Assembly (NCBI GenBank): GCA_020723205.1
Contig: DYJF01000016.1
Coordinates: 1-35,451 of the forward strand
DNA: 35,451 bases
Direction of reading: 5' to 3'
DNA from: Bdellovibrio sp.
GTDB lineage: Bacteria > UBA10199 > 2-02-FULL-44-16 > DYJF01
Below the pieces are notes generated by a model that had not been told where the DNA came from, did no database searches, and saw nothing but the letters and a program-made list of their open reading frames with translations. The translations under genes were made by a program, and so were the position numbers. Below, piece by piece: positions 24,265-34,500 of the stretch; within the stretch, counting starts at the first letter, position 1; each line of letters begins with the position of its first letter.

Positions 24265-26661
24265 TCAAAACGCGTTCGCAAAAGACAAAGGCAACATCCT
24301 GAACATTGTGGGCGGCCTGAAAACGACCGGTTGCGGACGTACCGCGCGCATCATCGTTGCACCTGTGACAACCGTGTTCCTGACGGGCGCCGTCGAACGC
24401 TCGCTGGACGAAGAGAAGGGCCCGGAACTCTCGTCAGCGGGCAAAAGCCCCGACACCTTAACGCCGCCGCCGTTGCCGTTTGTACCTCCGTTACCGTTCG
24501 GAGTGACAGGGTTCCTGTCATTGACCCCTATTCCGCCGTTTAAGCGTTGCCACAACTTCATATATAGAACGGAGACCTCGGTGTCGCCGTTGCCGTTGCC
24601 CATCTTGGCGTCGTGATCGAGAAAGGCGCGCTTGATGTTGTCGGGCAGGTTCTTCCAGTCGTCAACGAGCGCCTGCGCCCTTACGGTGAGGACCGTCGGA
24701 TAGGAAGCCAGTTCGTCGTTCTCCTGAACGAGCAACTTCATTACGAGCGAAAGATCGTAACCTTCGTACTCGATGGAGCTGTCTTCTGCATCGTATCTCC
24801 ACGGTTCGCGCGACGGCTCGATGCGGCCACGCTGCATCGTGCCCACGCGGAGAGACGTGCGCATCAGCTCGACGAACGACGTCGGTATGACTGCTCTCTG
24901 GTCCGCCTCCCCGAACTGCGCCTTGATTCCAGCGGGCAGCTCCCTCCACGCCTCGTACAGCACGGTTACTCGAGCGTTGATTATCGAGAAACTGTAGCGC
25001 TTCAGCTCCGGCCTGATCGTTACCAATCGTTCATAGACCACGGCGAGTTTTCCCGCATCGCGCAGGTTCGCATCCTTTTTGAAGCGTCTCATGAAAAGCA
25101 TAGGCAGCTCGCCGCCCAGGAGCGTGCGGCCGGGTTCCACAAAATTGGCGCGGCTTGTCTCGTCGAGTTCCAGCCATTTTTCTATGACCATTCGCGCCAG
25201 ATATTGCGAGGTGGGAACGCTTAGCCGCGTATCCTTCACGAGCTGTTCCGTCACGCTGTCGAGCCGCGGCCTGATGTGAAAGGAGATGCTCTGCGCAAGC
25301 CGCCTCATGTCAATCTTCTGCGGAAGCGCCGCTATGAACTTGGCCGGCAGGTCGCCGCCGTTCGGCGGTCTTGTCACGTCCACCAGCATCGCCTGCGCGG
25401 TTCTATCCGTCTTTCTCCAGATATCTATCGCCATCTCCGCGGCGTGCTGCGCGGTTTGCTCGCCCGTTCCGAAGAACTTCGCCGCGAGTATCTGGTTCTG
25501 CACGTTGTAAACCATGGGAACGACCCCGGCCGCTATCTCTTTTGATATCTCTTTGGCCCATTCCTTTGAGGAGGTGTGGACCTGCGCTATCACTTCTTCA
25601 CGGACGTATTTCATAGCGAACCACCTTATGAACTCGTTGGGGAGCGCGCCCCGCAGCGGCAGCGTGTCGTTCTTAAGATATTCGCCGCGAGCTTCCGGCG
25701 TTAAGGCGTGCCACCTGTTGATGGCAAGCTCGGAGAGATAGAGCTGCACGTATTCTTTTTGCACGTCGAACAATTGCCCGGCTTGCCCGTACGCGGCGTC
25801 GTCCTTCAAGCTTTCAAGCTGCGTCAGGACGACGGATCTAAGCGGCTTTCCGCGGATCGGGTCCGCATCCGGAACGACCGGTCTTAGGTCGGGACTTGTC
25901 TGACGCGGGTTCTCCGCTTTTGCCTCGCCGGCCCCGGCCGCTTGAGTTTGAACGGGCCCTTCGTCCTGTTTCGGCGTCCTCGGTTTCTTGTTCTTGTCCG
26001 TTATCCATTTAAGCGTGAAGATATATTTCAGCGTCTTTCCGAATTCATAGACCGGTCCGCTGAAGAAGTTTCGGACCTCTTTCAAGAACGCCTTCGATTC
26101 CCTGTTGAGGGCGCGCAGCGCCTTTGTGGCAAGGCCGATGTTCTCATTGGCGGCCTCCGCCTCCTTGCCGATCTCGCCTATTATCCTTATGAACCTCTTT
26201 ATGTATAGGATAAGTGTCGCGGCGCCCGTTGCGATGGCTCCGCCGCCCAACCAGCCGATCCCGCTTGAATCGCCGGGCGGCGGAGGAGGCGGAGTTCCCT
26301 GTCCCGTCTGAACGCCGCGGCAGAAGGTTGATATCTCTTCAGTATCGCCGGCGCTCATTCCCATGCAGCGCTCGCGCAAGGAGACGCCTTTGCTTTTTTC
26401 GTACTCGCTGACCGCCCGTTCGCATTCTTCGGAGAAAATCCTGCATTGCGGGGCGGCAGCCATGAACCGCTTTATGTCGCGCGCGAGCGTTGAACAGCCG
26501 GCGCTTTCGAACCAGCTGCAGAACTGGACGGCGCTCTGGAAGCTAAAATTTCGCGGGGTCTGCTTAAGCGTTTCGCAGAAACGGCTCTCCTCGCAGCCGG
26601 CATCGTTTACGGGACAGCATACGATGGAAGCAAGGGTTGAAACAAATTCTTGATCGCTCAT
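24265..26661 (-). CDS. Membrane-anchored repeat protein, 798 aa, with shared C-terminal module
   Basis: This is an unrecognised protein. The N-terminus (1-118) is cysteine-rich with about 11 Cys, many as CC, C-x-C-like pairs. A Pro-rich hinge and one transmembrane helix (about 135-156, ending LYIKRF) follow. Residues about 310-705 contain five copies of a helical motif at about 311-350, 410-445, 491-526, 567-600 and 663-703: Trp, a few residues, then R-x-x-F, then a loop with G-x-L-P and F (GALPNEFIRWF at 338-348 is the clearest). The same motif appears in the 2137-aa protein (GELPPAFIRWF). The Asn/Gly-rich tail ends with VSGLLPADE at 736-744 and 54 further residues. The start has GAGGAGGG upstream. 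It probably sits at the cell envelope; function is unknown. Confidence 0.8.
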   Translation of the reverse strand: MSDQEFVSTLASIVCCPVNDAGCEESRFCETLKQTPRNFSFQSAVQFCSWFESAGCSTLARDIKRFMAAAPQCRIFSEECERAVSEYEKSKGVSLRERCMGMSAGDTEEISTFCRGVQTGQGTPPPPPPGDSSGIGWLGGGAIATGAATLILYIKRFIRIIGEIGKEAEAANENIGLATKALRALNRESKAFLKEVRNFFSGPVYEFGKTLKYIFTLKWITDKNKKPRTPKQDEGPVQTQAAGAGEAKAENPRQTSPDLRPVVPDADPIRGKPLRSVVLTQLESLKDDAAYGQAGQLFDVQKEYVQLYLSELAINRWHALTPEARGEYLKNDTLPLRGALPNEFIRWFAMKYVREEVIAQVHTSSKEWAKEISKEIAAGVVPMVYNVQNQILAAKFFGTGEQTAQHAAEMAIDIWRKTDRTAQAMLVDVTRPPNGGDLPAKFIAALPQKIDMRRLAQSISFHIRPRLDSVTEQLVKDTRLSVPTSQYLARMVIEKWLELDETSRANFVEPGRTLLGGELPMLFMRRFKKDANLRDAGKLAVVYERLVTIRPELKRYSFSIINARVTVLYEAWRELPAGIKAQFGEADQRAVIPTSFVELMRTSLRVGTMQRGRIEPSREPWRYDAEDSSIEYEGYDLSLVMKLLVQENDELASYPTVLTVRAQALVDDWKNLPDNIKRAFLDHDAKMGNGNGDTEVSVLYMKLWQRLNGGIGVNDRNPVTPNGNGGTNGNGGGVKVSGLLPADESSGPFSSSSERSTAPVRNTVVTGATMMRAVRPQPVVFRPPTMFRMLPLSFANAF

Positions 26662-26713
26662 ATACCCTCCTCTCCATTCCGGTCCGGCCGCCCGCTAACG
26701 GCGGACTGCGGGC

Positions 26714-26742
26714 AAAAATAAGGCCCTCCGTGAAAGAGGGCC
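26714..26742 (-). terminator. Minus-strand terminator or attenuator before the 798-aa gene
   Basis: GGCCCTC and GAGGGCC arms (26722-26728 and 26736-26742) are followed on the minus strand by TTATTTTTG. It lies only about 52 bases upstream of the 798-aa start codon, so it would stop most transcripts entering that gene from upstream. Confidence 0.7.
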
Positions 26743-26905
26743 CCCAATGACCGCCATATGCGAACTTGCCACCGTAGTCAATTCCCAATCCATACGGCGC
26801 CTCCCATTTCTAAAACGAGGTCTGCGCCAGCAATCAGGATAGGCAGCAAAACGTTTTCAATTACTTGCAAATTGTCCCGCTTAGGACACGTGTAATTCAA
26901 GCTCT

Positions 26906-26932
26906 AAAAAATGGGTATGTACTTTCATACCC
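26906..26932 (-). terminator. Minus-strand terminator of the 2137-aa gene operon
   Basis: GGGTATG/CATACCC arms with a 6-base loop are followed on the minus strand by A and six T. It lies about 130 bases after the last gene of the operon (120-aa secreted protein). Confidence 0.75.
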
Positions 26933-27061
26933 TTTCACATAAAATATGCTGGGGATCGGGATCTGGCGCCGTGGTGATTTTAACCCGCCGTAATGTAAAG
27001 GTTATGGAAGCAGGTGTATACCGGCTTTTTGTCGAGGAAGGAGGCGGGCGCCGGCCGGTTT

Positions 27062-27424
27062 TTAGGGAGCGATCTTTCTCAAGGTGATGGTCAAAGGGGC
27101 GCCCTGCTTGATCTTTTTTGGCGACTCCACCGAGAAGCGGTCCTGTGCCAGACCTGCGACCTCTTCTATGACCGCCTCCGGCGCGCCGCGATATCTTCCC
27201 GAAAATTCGTAGAGTTCGCGGCTGGAAAGGGTGGTGGAAAGATCCGCTATGAGAGAGGAGCGTTTAAGATTCTTCTGTATGAGGTTGATGTCTGTGTAGT
27301 TTGTGGTTCCCACGACGGCGATCTTGAGGGGGAGTTCCTCTGCGCCGACAGACGCGTCCTGCGCGTGTAAGGCAACGGGCAGGATGACGGAAAGGGCCGC
27401 TATCAGAACATTAGGTATCTTCAT
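27062..27424 (-). CDS. Secreted unknown protein, 120 aa
   Basis: A Sec signal peptide (KIPNVLIAALSVILPVALHAQ) is followed by about 98 residues with an alpha/beta pattern: LKIAVVGTTNYTDINLIQKNL, then a helix around EAVIEEVAGLAQDRF, and a last strand LTITLRKI. It is likely periplasmic. I do not recognise the family. The start overlaps the stop of the Sm-like gene as ATGA, so it is translationally coupled as the last gene of the operon that starts with the 2137-aa gene. Confidence 0.75.
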   Translation of the reverse strand: MKIPNVLIAALSVILPVALHAQDASVGAEELPLKIAVVGTTNYTDINLIQKNLKRSSLIADLSTTLSSRELYEFSGRYRGAPEAVIEEVAGLAQDRFSVESPKKIKQGAPLTITLRKIAP

Positions 27425-27642
27425 TGTGTCACCAAACTGAAGGATTCGACCCGTTCTATCTCGATCATCGCCTGATCCTCGTTGCTCGCGATGATGATGG
27501 TTCCGTTCTCAACGTCAACGCGCTTGAGGGTTCCCGTGTACATGATGCCGAAAGCGATTATCTCGACGTTTTTTCCCTTCGCGTCGATGAGCGCGGCAAT
27601 GAGCGGATCGTCCTCTATTGTTTCGTCCTTCCGTTTCGCCAT
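27421..27642 (-). CDS. Small Sm/SH3-like barrel protein, 73 aa
   Basis: After a charged N-terminal stretch, residues about 22-73 show the five-strand pattern of an Sm- or SH3-like barrel: KNVEIIAFGIMYTGTLKRVD, NGTIIIASN, AMIEIERVESFSLV. Glycine at the strand-2 turn and the V-x-x-G-x-L order fit LSm-like folds, but the Hfq signatures are missing, so RNA binding is only a possibility. It sits between the 283-aa membrane protein (13 bases upstream) and the secreted protein (4-base overlap). Confidence 0.7.
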   Translation of the reverse strand: MAKRKDETIEDDPLIAALIDAKGKNVEIIAFGIMYTGTLKRVDVENGTIIIASNEDQAMIEIERVESFSLVTQ

Positions 27643-27655
27643 GGCATCTTCTAGC

Positions 27656-28507
27656 TCATCGAAAACGCAAGGTCAAGAAAGGCATGGCCGCCGTGCTGAA
27701 CGATGAGACCCTCGGCGGCAAGGGGAGGCCCAGCGCCGTGCGCGATCCTAAGACCATCGCCCGCAGCGGATGCCGCAGGAATGTCCGGCTTGCACCCGTC
27801 GGTCTTGCGTTCCCTTCGCCTGACGGAAGAAGACCGCCCACCGTAACGGTCGGCGGCGGATCGTCGTTATCGGTTGTGCCGCGCTTGTCAGCGACGCCCT
27901 TGTTCGCCTCCACGACCGGTTGCGGCGGAGGGGTCTCTTGGGGTTGTGCGGTCGCCTGTTTCTTTCTCCTGAAATAGATGAAACTTGCGACGTTGGCCGC
28001 TACAAGCACGCCGAGCGCCACCCACTTCCATACGCCGTCATCGGACGATCCGCCGTATGTGCTGTCGGCATGCAGAAGGCCCACGCCACCGGAGATGAGT
28101 CCGTAGAGCGGAGCGGGTTCGGTCTCCATTGAGCTGAAGACGTCCGGTATGGCCGGCTCGGATGGAGGCATGTTGCCGCCGTTCGGCAGCGGCTTATCCT
28201 TGCCGCCTGCGCCGCCTGAACCATCCGGACCGTCTGGCGGACCTTTCTTCCGCGACCTGAAGAACGGCAAAAGCATCAGCGCTACCATCGCGACGACGGC
28301 GGCGATCTCTTTCCAATCCCTTTCTTTGCGGCTTTCGTCTTTTCCCTTAAGCGCGGCCGCATCCGGACACCGGCAATACGTGTCCCGCGGTTCGCAGGGA
28401 CAGTCGTCCGCATCGTCAATGGCGGAGATCGTCGGTCCGTCATAGAGATAACCGCGCGGGGCCCCTACGATCTTGGCCGCTTGGCAATAACTATCTGACA
28501 CATCCAT
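27656..28507 (-). CDS. Two-helix membrane protein with shared C-terminal module, 283 aa
   Basis: This is an unrecognised protein. The N-terminus (1-50) has a Cys cluster (DDCPCEPRDTYCRCPD). Transmembrane helix 1 is about 67-84 and helix 2 about 160-179, each followed by basic residues (RSRKKG, FRRKKQ). Between them is a Gly/Pro-rich loop, PPDGPDGSGGAGG, that echoes GGPGDGPGGGTSGNG after the membrane helix of the 2137-aa protein. The end carries VGGLLPSGE at 223-231 followed by 52 residues ending in a hydrophobic, aromatic stretch (MPFLTLRFR). A GGAGG site precedes the ATG. It starts 16 bases after the 2137-aa gene. Confidence 0.78.
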   Translation of the reverse strand: MDVSDSYCQAAKIVGAPRGYLYDGPTISAIDDADDCPCEPRDTYCRCPDAAALKGKDESRKERDWKEIAAVVAMVALMLLPFFRSRKKGPPDGPDGSGGAGGKDKPLPNGGNMPPSEPAIPDVFSSMETEPAPLYGLISGGVGLLHADSTYGGSSDDGVWKWVALGVLVAANVASFIYFRRKKQATAQPQETPPPQPVVEANKGVADKRGTTDNDDPPPTVTVGGLLPSGEGNARPTGASRTFLRHPLRAMVLGSRTALGLPLPPRVSSFSTAAMPFLTLRFR

Positions 28508-28523
28508 TTTTAAACCTCCGGTT

Positions 28524-31500
28524 TTAATGCAATGACTGACAATTCATTCTCAATGGTTGAGTGAATCTTAAAAAACTTGCGACGAACGGCTGCATCGTGC
28601 GGGCCGGCATTGAAATTGCGCGGCCGGATATCGGGTTCCACGCATGAGGTGCGGCGCCGCCCTGTGAGATCGGCGCCTCGCCGGAGGGCAGAAGCGCACT
28701 TACGGCGCGGCCTACTTCGCTCCCGTTATGAGGCGCCGGCGCAGCCCCGCCACCCGCGCCCTGTCCGCCTTGGGCAGCGGGTGTTGCGCCGCCGCTGGGT
28801 GCATTGCCCTTCAAAAGCTCCGGTGCGATATGCCTTGAGAACCACCTTATGAATGCAGGTGGAAGTTCGCCGCGTCTTGCAATGAGTTCGGGTATCGCCT
28901 GCGAAACGAACCATGATTTCTGGACGGGTTCAAGAATCTCCCACGCGCTGATTGCTGCGGCGGCGAGATTTGAAATCGTGCCGCGCTGGCGATCAGGTAC
29001 AACGACACCCCCTGCGATCTGATCGATGACCGCCTTCTGTACTCCAAAGATGTTTGCAATCACTTTGTCCTGTTTCTGGAACCTGAACTTGGCCGCCTGT
29101 TGTTCGAATTCTTTGATATCAGTCATGCGATGTCTGTGCCTGAATATTTGTTCAATAAAATTAGCGAACCATATGGGTGGTCTGCTCTCGTCAAACGCCG
29201 CTTGTACCTCGTGCGCATATTCCTCTATCGCAAGATGAATGTAATAGTGCCTGGCATGACCGGATAATTTGAGAAAGTTCCGCCCGTCTTCAAAGAGCTG
29301 GTGTGATTTTGAACGAGCGGCATCGTTCATGATGCCGTTTACCAGCTCAAAGTCGGCGATGAGCCCGCCGACCTTATCGGCAAACTTTTTAATGCCACTT
29401 AGGACGAGTTCTTTTAATTTTTGGGCGTCACGAGTTGTTTGTGCATCCGCGCCGGCCAGGAGCCCTGTGACTTGCGCCTCGTCGGTAGCACGCTGGGTCG
29501 GCTTGATCTCCACTCCGTCGACAAATAGAGAACCGGTCGAGCGAGGTGCGGAAGGGGTGGCGTGTTCCAGAGGGCGGGGCGGGGTCGTTGTCGCTGCTGG
29601 ACTCTTTTCCGCCTCTCTGCGCTCGTATGCCAGATAACGTGCCAACTCTGAAAAGAGTTCGTGGTAATACATAAGTCCCGGATTTGATTTGGCGAGCTCG
29701 TTTTCCACTTGGACTCTTGTTCTGAAGCCAACATCATTGACATCACCTCCGGGCGCGCTGGCGGCATCCATGGTTGCAAGTGTGATCGGTTCGTCATGCC
29801 TTCTGAAATAAAAGGCGAGATTACCCCCATGCCTTATCGAAAGTATGAAATCGATGAACGCTTGCGGATAAGTGTCGCCCGGACGCGGCTGCCCGAATGC
29901 GGCGCGGAGATCATCGGACATTTTATCCCAAACGCTGACAAGTTCTTTTATTTTGAATTTGGCAAAGTCATGGGCAAACAGTTTTGTCAACACTGGCGGC
30001 ACATCCATCTTCTTAGAGACCGAGTTGTAGAGCGATTTTTTAACTCCATCCGATGCCAATCTTATTAGATAGCTGCGAATTTGAGAAACATAGCTGTATG
30101 ATCTCAAGGCCATGTCCATTTCTTCAGAAAATTCGGCGAGGTCCATTGTTTTTGCGGGCTTGGTGACGAGCGACCAGCGTGCAAGATTTTTCGCCTCTTG
30201 GGCGACGAACTCGTAGGTGGGAGCAAGTTCGTAGTCCTTTAGATGGGATAGTTTTATATTGTATCTCGACTGCACAAGACGCAAGTTCCAGAGAAAAAGA
30301 ATGGCCTGTGCTATGGAAATGAGATTATCCGAATCCGACATGCCGTCCAACTTGTCGGCTACAGGTTCGTCTCTCAATTTTGTTATCACGGAACGAATGA
30401 AGCGTGAATCCGGATTCAAATGGTCGAACACTTCCAGATCGATGACGTAATGGCCCTCTCCTACCGGAGGCGATTGAGTGGTGGCCGCAGAAACAGTAGC
30501 AGCAGGTGTTGCAGAGGCAGCTATGGGCGATGTGGCAGATGGTGTGGTCTGCCGTGCTTGCGTCCGATAGAAATACTTTTCCGCCAAGCGCGCCACTTTG
30601 GCGTAGTCGGTCTCATTCGGAACAGTTGAGAGAAAATCGCTGAACCAACGAGGAAGCGGGCTAGGCAGATGCGATCCTCCGAATTGATCGACAATTTCCT
30701 CAGGCATGGACACCCAGACAGACTTGAGAAATACTGTCCCTTGTAAGCGCGGCGCGGCAAAAGCCTCCGATTGCGCCGCGGGCGTGGCAGGAGCAACGGG
30801 CGCGGATGGTACTTGCGGAGCCGCAGGTCTGGCAGACGTCGGTAAACTTGACGAGACCAGCGCCGGGCCGAAGCCGGGAACCTGTACGCGTACGGACTCC
30901 GGCAAAGCACTGGGAGCAACCGGTGCGGAAGGCGCGGCTGCGGGCGACACGGGGGCGGGTGCCGATTGCGTAGCGACTGATGATGCCTCTGTGGCCAAAC
31001 GCCGGCGTATGAGTGCGTGCAGAACACTTGGGTATTGCGCAAGGCCCGGATGCTCCTTCAGCAATTGGCCCTCAAATCTCTTCATATCCTCTGCAATCGC
31101 GGGGGAATAATAGTAATCAACATTTTCCGGTATCCCCGCTTTGAAATAGTGGCCTATATCACCACCCTGTTCGGCCAAGGTCAGCAGGAATTCGATGAAG
31201 AGCGAAGGATAAATGCGGCCGCGCATAGGACCGAATGCATCCTGGAGCTGTTTGGGCATTCTCTCCCAAGTCTCGGCCAATTCTTTGAGCTTCAATGGGG
31301 CGAATTCCGTCACGAACAGATCCATATACATGAGCGGTATTTCGATGAGACCGCTGTCTTTGCGGAAAAAAAGTTCCCGGAACGCTAGAACAACAAGGGC
31401 GTCGAGGTAATCGTTTTCCTGTTTGGTGATCCCGGCCAAAGAAGGATCGACTCCGCGGCCGGACATGAAACCGACTCTGTTTTGAACACTGCTCCAATCT

Positions 31501-34500
31501 AAGTTCTGCTCGTAAAGTTTCTCGTAATTAAAACCGCCCCTTCTGTATTGGCTTCGAAGAGAATTGTCCTTCGTTAGTGAGGCAGCTTGTTGAAAAATGA
31601 AATCACGGTTGTAGAGAGGAGTTGTTCCCCCGCTCATCAACCATCTGAATTCTATGATGACTGCCATTTCGTGTATGAAGTTTTCATACACGTCTTTTTC
31701 CCCCCGCAGAACTTCCCGCACATACTGCAATGAAAAATGTTGCATTGAAATGCTTTGGAGGTTTTCGAACACGCGAGTGCCTTGAATTTGATACGGTTCT
31801 TGGGCCGCAGGCGCAGCGGGAGCGGAAGGTGCGGCCTGAGTAGACGGGCGCAGAGGGGGAAACTCTGCTTCAAGCACGTCTTCATCTAACCCCATCGCGT
31901 CTGCGATATCGCGCACGATCGCCCTTTCCACCGCTCTTTCCATAGATACTGACGGCTCAGCAGGCGCAGCTACGGCGGCTGGCGCAGGTGGTGCGGCGGT
32001 TTTTGCCGGTTGGGCGGCTATCTTCTCGGCCAAGTGCCACGTGAGAGTTCTCAAGACCAACGGATAATTTCCAAGACCCGGGTAGTCAGAAAGCAACACC
32101 TTCCCGGCCTGCCGACGTTCTTCGGTCGTCCAATCCACGTCCTCCTGCCTGCCGGTTATATAATAGATGCTTATCTCATCGCCTTTCTTAGCGACGGCCA
32201 GCATGAAATCCAGGAAGAGCTGGGGATATGGTTGACCGCCCGTGGGCTTGCCGAACGCCTGATGCAGTCCCTTCGGCATATTCTCCCACACATGAGAGAG
32301 CTCCTTCAATTTCAGGCCGGCATATTCTCTTGCGAACAGATCCAGGTAGATATCTGAAAGTCCGAAATATCCGACGTCTTCGGAAGAGAAATATTTCTTG
32401 AACGCCAGGACCGCAAGCTCCTGCAGGTAGCCGATCTCCTGCGCCGAGGCGGGAGTGCCGATGGAACCAAATTTATTTATCACGGAAAAATAGTAACCCT
32501 GGACCAACTTCTTGAGATATTCATCATCGTGATGCCCGACCCTGTTCTCGGCGCCGCGGTAGGCGGCAAGCGAGGTTTTATTTTCCAAAAGCTTCCAGGC
32601 CTGTTCCTTTATGAATTCAGTCGTGGGTGAGTGATCCATTTCTCCCTTCAAAAGCCACCTGAACTCTATGATGTATGCCATCGCCGTCAGGTCCGCTTCA
32701 TCAGCGCCCGGCTCTGCGCGGAGATGAGCTCTTATGTTCGTCATCACATAGCGCTCGTTCTGTGTAACGGCGTAGAGCTTGCCGATAGTGCGAGAGCTCA
32801 AGACCCAGTATTGCGGTGGCATCTGTTGGGCCGGGGCCCCACTTCTGGTGGCTGCTACGCGCGTTGCAGGACGGGCAGGCGAGGTCCTTGCCGGCGCGCG
32901 GGGTGCAACGGCCGGAGCGGTTGCCTTCGGCTGCGGGTTGCGTTCGGCCGCCTCTTGGCGCTGCCATGAGCGTCTGTGCTCGATCCGTTCAAAGACATGT
33001 CCGTAATGGAGAAGGCCGGGAAATCTTGCGGCGAGCTCTTCGTGGACCTGTCTTGAAATGGTCCCGCTGTCGTCCCGATCCAGACCGTAGTGAGCTTTGT
33101 ACGGTCTTTCGTTCCTTTCCAGCGCGTAGCTGATGTCCAGACCGCCGCTTGCCGCGAGCATGAACTCGATGAAAAGGGCGGGATATCCTTCGCCCGGCGC
33201 TCTTCTTCCGAATGCTTCGCGGAGTTCGTCAGGCATATCGCCCCAGATACGTGCAACCTCATTAACCTTCCACAGGGCAAACCGCTTGACGAATAATTGT
33301 ATGAAGATGTCATCCAGATTGAAGCGCCCAGTTTTCTTATCGAAAAAAGAGCTTTCGAAAGCCGACACTGCAATTTCTGAAACGTAATCGGCCATTTGCC
33401 TGTCGGGTTCGTAAAAAAGCATGTAATCATTGCGAACTCGACGACGCAGGCCCTCGGCAACTTTGCTTATGGGCTCGCTCTGTGGAAACAGATGAATCAG
33501 CTCTATCGCTTGCTCTTCGATGAACCGGCGCGTCGGCGTGCGATCAGTATGGTTCATTTGCCTCAACGAAGAGTTCGGCCGAGCCCTCATCAGTGCCAGA
33601 TTCCACAGGAAGAGAACGGCTTGAGCGATCGTCTTTGCATAGCCATCGTCTGTTCTGCTGCGAAGTTCACCCATTGTGAGAAGCTGGTTGAGCAGTGGAT
33701 CGTTGTCGAAAATTATGGGGAGTTCAAAGGCCGCCAGATTCATTATATAACTTGGCACGTCGGGCGAAGCAGTCCCTGCTTGCGCCTCAAGTCGCAAGTC
33801 GGAGAAGGCCTCAAGGGGCTGCGGGGCGGTTGACGCTTGCGGCCGGCTCATTGCTTCGGCCGGAGCGATTGCGGGAGCGGTCACAGGTGCCTGGGGCGCC
33901 GAATTTGGGACCTCCGCCTTGAGTGCGACGGGAACGAGGAGAAGATCACCTCCCATCCCCGCCCTGTGATTTACGTATTCAATGAACGATTCGGGGATCG
34001 GGCCGCCGTGATAATTGAATCTGGCCCTTTTCACTTTGTGATCTGTGTCCTTCCAGACCTGTATGATGTCGGCGGCGCGTCCGTCGATTTCGATAAAAGA
34101 ACGCTTTCCGGCGTAACTCTCACCGTTTTTTGAGACCCATGCGAAGACGCGCGCGCGGGTCAAGAGCCGTTCGATCTGCTGGCGCGAGAAGGTCTCTCTG
34201 TTCGAATCCGGCTCGATCCTCAAAATGAGGTTCACCTCCGTCGATTCGATGACTTTCTTCGGAAGCCCGCCCGTCATCGTCAGGTGGTCCCTTCGGGATT
34301 CGGAAAGCATCGACCAGTCATCGATTCCCCACTTCGCAAAGTATGAAAGAAGTACCTCTTGATCCTCTTTCTTTTTGACGCCCAGTTTCGCAAGTTGTTC
34401 CGAGTATGCGGCCTTGTATTGTTCGATGACCGCTTCAAGATTTGGCTCCTTCGGCGCAGGGGGAGGGGGAGTTGCAGGCGCCTCGTCTGCACTTGTCGTC

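Larger units (their letters stand above)
26662..27061. other. 400-base intergenic region with two minus-strand terminators
   Basis: Apart from the ribosome-binding site of the 798-aa gene, this stretch contains two hairpin terminators on the minus strand (26906-26932 and 26714-26742) with about 160 bases between them. A 32-codon frame (26793-26695, minus) with GGGAGGC 5 bases before its ATG runs through the second hairpin; it may be a leader peptide or chance. I see no convincing promoter, tRNA or repeat here. Confidence 0.5.

Noticed and set aside
26564-26788. 74-aa frame overlapping the start of the 798-aa gene
   Set aside because: It runs through the terminator hairpin and into the 798-aa gene in another frame; no family resemblance.
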